Position numbers and translations under genes: made by a program. Under the pieces are notes generated by a model. The model made no database searches. It was not told the DNA's origin and saw only the letters and a list, made by a program, of their open reading frames with translations. From Erythrobacteraceae bacterium (GTDB lineage: Bacteria > Pseudomonadota > Alphaproteobacteria > Sphingomonadales > Sphingomonadaceae), in assembly GCA_027489065.1 (NCBI GenBank), contig JAIYAM010000023.1, positions 1 through 64,000 of the forward strand: a stretch of DNA of 64,000 bases. Reading direction: 5' to 3'. Positions 63,981 to 64,000 of the stretch are shown piece after piece (position 1 is the first letter of the stretch; each line of letters starts with the position of its first letter).

Positions 63981-64000
63981 TTGCCGCCACCTCCCTTGGC
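63977..64000 (-). CDS. ccoO: 3' end of ccoO (partial)
   Basis: The last seven codons plus TGA of a frame entering from the right edge (AKGGGGK), overlapping ccoQ by ATGA. Position immediately before ccoQ and ccoP identifies it as the cbb3 mono-heme subunit gene. The sequence itself is too short to prove it. Confidence 0.6.
   Translation of the reverse strand, partial: AKGGGGK

Overview
The window reads as a high-GC, Gram-negative, aerobic alphaproteobacterium, most likely a sphingomonad (Sphingomonadales, Erythrobacteraceae-like). This is inferred from the TonB-dependent sugar uptake, an Entner-Doudoroff route with no glycolytic alternative in view, a secreted S46 peptidase and a cbb3 oxidase cluster. 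No rRNA, tRNA, IS element, prophage or CRISPR array was seen. A perfect 16-bp parS palindrome (14954-14969) suggests the window lies in the origin-proximal part of the main chromosome.

1-8.3 kb is a sucrose utilisation locus. It holds a LacI repressor and a sucrose-type MFS permease facing left, and a TonB-dependent receptor, an intracellular GH68 sucrose-splitting enzyme, a ROK fructokinase and a secreted esterase facing right. Two LacI-type operators sit in the divergent promoter. 8.3-18.8 kb is central sugar metabolism: zwf-edd-eda as one overlapping operon, an FHS sugar transporter with its own divergent LacI regulator, and glk coupled to a PEP-carboxylase-like gene whose catalytic motifs are degenerate. 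A shared 15-base element precedes zwf and glk. 18.8-21.8 kb holds an S46 dipeptidyl-peptidase and a DUF1826 gene with a Zur-like box.

21.9-38.2 kb is a tightly packed cell-surface/signalling cassette: a lipoprotein, a TpsB transporter, a 2556-aa TpsA exoprotein with MBG repeats, a periplasmic CHAT (caspase-like) TPR protein, a CHASE2 class III adenylate/guanylate cyclase and a periplasmic FecR-like protein. 38.4-53.8 kb is a multiheme electron-transfer region in two facing operons. The rightward operon encodes a pentaheme cytochrome, a two-domain HbpS/GlcG lipoprotein, an outer-membrane barrel and a decaheme protein with an LVIVD-like propeller. The leftward operon encodes a flavin oxidoreductase with two cyclic-nucleotide-binding domains and four [4Fe-4S] sites, a diheme-type cytochrome b, an FHA-TM-decaheme protein and a CpdA-like phosphodiesterase. 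Read together, they look like a cyclic-nucleotide-controlled trans-envelope electron conduit. I do not recognise it as a described system, and it is the main discovery candidate.

53.9-64 kb carries a CcmI/NrfG-like TPR protein, a low-GC accessory patch, gdhA, hemN, and an overlapping cbb3 oxidase/assembly operon (ccoO end, ccoQ, ccoP, ccoG, ccoH, ccoI, ccoS and a small Cys/His protein). Most genes in the operons overlap by ATGA, so start calls there are firm.
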